The notes under the pieces are model-generated. The model searched no databases, was not told the DNA's origin, and worked only from the letters and a program-made list of their open reading frames with translations. Of a DNA stretch of 6,046 nucleotides, positions 5,339 to 6,046 are shown in pieces. The stretch lies in assembly GCA_041583655.1 (NCBI GenBank), contig JBFHFJ010000213.1, positions 1-6,046 of the forward strand. The letters run 5' to 3'. The position numbers and the translations under genes are program-made. How positions within the stretch are numbered: position 1 is the stretch's first letter; every line of letters begins with the position of its first letter. The stretch is from Haliea sp041583655 (GTDB taxonomy: Bacteria; Pseudomonadota; Gammaproteobacteria; Pseudomonadales; Halieaceae).

Positions 5339-5386
5339 GCAGCGGGCAAATTTTGGGGTGGAAAGGTTGCTTGTCAGGGGGGGCTT

Positions 5387-5411
5387 GGGCCGGCCGACAG
5401 GGGGCTGGCCC
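5387..5411. terminator. GC-rich inverted repeat downstream of the Lrp-type gene, possible weak terminator
   Basis: GGGCCGGCC (5387-5395) faces GGCTGGCCC (5403-5411): 9 bp with one mismatch that becomes G-U in the plus-strand RNA, loop of 7. It lies about 50 bp after the stop of the regulator gene and before the xseB promoter candidate. In the minus-strand RNA no U-run follows, so it is not a classical intrinsic terminator. Confidence 0.3.
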
Positions 5412-5462
5412 CGGCTGGACGGACAAACCTGGGGAATTGTGATGCGCAAACAGCCGGCGCGT

Positions 5463-6046
5463 TTAAAGAATAAACCCCAACTCCGACTGGTGGGTGATCT
5501 GGCGCAGGCAGTGCGAGGGCGCCGTGCTCTTCACGCCCTCGATCGGCACGATCCGCTTGTGCAGCAGCTGGGTCAGCTGCTCCAGCTCAGTGACATTGAG
5601 GGTGCAGATAAGGTCGTGGCGGCCCAGAGTGGTGGCGACGAAGCTCACTTCTGGGATTTCGGCTAGCGCCCTGCAGACCGCGCGGCCGCTGCCGCCGTGG
5701 ACATCAATACCGACGAAGGCCGCATTCATCGGGCCGCCCGGGTGCAGTTGCAGGTAGGCGAAGCTGATCTGCTTCTCCTGCTGCATGCGGCGGATGCGGT
5801 TGCGCACCGCGGATTCCGACACGCCAATCTCGGCGGCAACCGCGCGATTGCTCTTGCGGGCGTTCTGGCGCAGGCTGGCGACGATTTTATGGTCCAGCGC
5901 GTCCATCAGTTTGCGTTGCTCGGGGGTGTCGGTGGCGGAGTGGGGCTGATAGCCGCGACGGAACTTCCACACATCCAGGGCCAGTGCCGGCGCCAGCCGG
6001 GCCACTCCTGGCAGGGCCGACAGGGTCTCGGTGAGGAACGTGCTCA
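5463..6046 (-). CDS. Lrp/AsnC family transcriptional regulator, probably tandem two-unit type (partial, 5' end outside window)
   Basis: The frame is open from the right edge to TAA at 5465-5463, giving the last 193 residues. Visible residues about 50-95 form an Lrp/AsnC winged helix-turn-helix: LDHKIVASLRQNARKSNRAVAAEIGVSESAVRNRIRRM. About 108-180 form the RAM/AsnC ligand-binding domain, including VSFVATTLGRHDLICTLNV and IVPIEGVKSTAPS. A normal Lrp protein (about 150-165 residues) would start just before the helix-turn-helix, but here about 45 residues precede it with no stop. The first 30 (TETLSALPGVARLAPALALDVWKF begins at residue 5) look like the last part of another RAM domain. The GTG at 6005 lies within that segment and is unlikely to be the start. 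It is most likely a DNA-binding regulator responding to an amino acid or other small molecule; the target is unknown. It lies 165 bp upstream of xseB on the same strand. Confidence 0.82.
   Translation of the reverse strand, partial: STFLTETLSALPGVARLAPALALDVWKFRRGYQPHSATDTPEQRKLMDALDHKIVASLRQNARKSNRAVAAEIGVSESAVRNRIRRMQQEKQISFAYLQLHPGGPMNAAFVGIDVHGGSGRAVCRALAEIPEVSFVATTLGRHDLICTLNVTELEQLTQLLHKRIVPIEGVKSTAPSHCLRQITHQSELGFIL

Noticed and set aside
5044..5349. Upstream extension of ispA into xseB
   Set aside because: The added residues are an xseB frame shadow; GTG 5043 has a strong ribosome binding site and gives the usual length.
5461..5475. AT-rich inverted repeat GTTTA / TAAAC around the stop of the regulator
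   Set aside because: Only 5 bp, AT-only apart from the end pair, and overlapping codons; too weak to call.
5358..5666. Plus-strand frame with an ATG at 5441 preceded by GGAA
   Set aside because: The start region looks plausible, but most of the frame is the complement of the Lrp RAM domain and has no family similarity that I recognise.
1..6046. CRISPR, IS elements, phage genes, tRNA or toxin-antitoxin genes
   Set aside because: No regular repeats, transposase or integrase motifs, tRNA-like cloverleaf or small paired genes were seen; the space is filled by housekeeping genes.

Overview
The window is a high-GC, gene-dense stretch of bacterial chromosome, almost certainly from a gammaproteobacterium. 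The order of the left part (ribBA end, ribH, nusB, thiL, pgpA, then a stand-alone ribA) is the riboflavin / NusB / thiamine / phosphatidylglycerol housekeeping cluster known from Pseudomonas-like and marine gammaproteobacteria. The protein sequences closely resemble those families; RibA keeps even the E. coli length and residue numbering. The genus cannot be fixed from the sequence alone. There is no sign of a prophage, insertion sequence, CRISPR array, tRNA or rRNA.

Left, + strand (1-4125): the 3' end of ribBA, then ribH, nusB, thiL, pgpA, an exported retropepsin-like aspartic protease, and ribA. Gaps are short and three junctions are tight or overlapping: ribH/nusB 8 bp, nusB/thiL sharing one base in TGATG, and pgpA/protease sharing ATGA. 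The two larger gaps, about 66 bp before pgpA and 67 bp before ribA, each hold weak promoter-like sequence and a small hairpin, so the cluster may be one operon with internal promoters. RibA makes the first pyrimidine of the riboflavin pathway, RibB makes the four-carbon unit, and RibH condenses the two branches. The visible end of RibBA is a degenerate GTP cyclohydrolase II domain (the RibBX type), which explains why a separate intact RibA is present.

Right, - strand (4132-6046): reading right to left, a Lrp/AsnC-type regulator that runs off the window, then xseB and ispA overlapping by GTGA. ispA and ribA converge with only 6 bp between their stop codons. The common neighbour dxs is not next to ispA here.

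I found no clearly new biological system. The points most worth a second look are: the regulator, which appears to be a tandem (two-unit) Lrp protein; a perfect 9-bp hairpin with the ribBA stop codon in its loop; a hairpin that sequesters the pgpA ribosome binding site; the Phe-to-Trp change in the RibH substrate pocket; and the protease gene with a duplicated N-terminal motif embedded in this operon.
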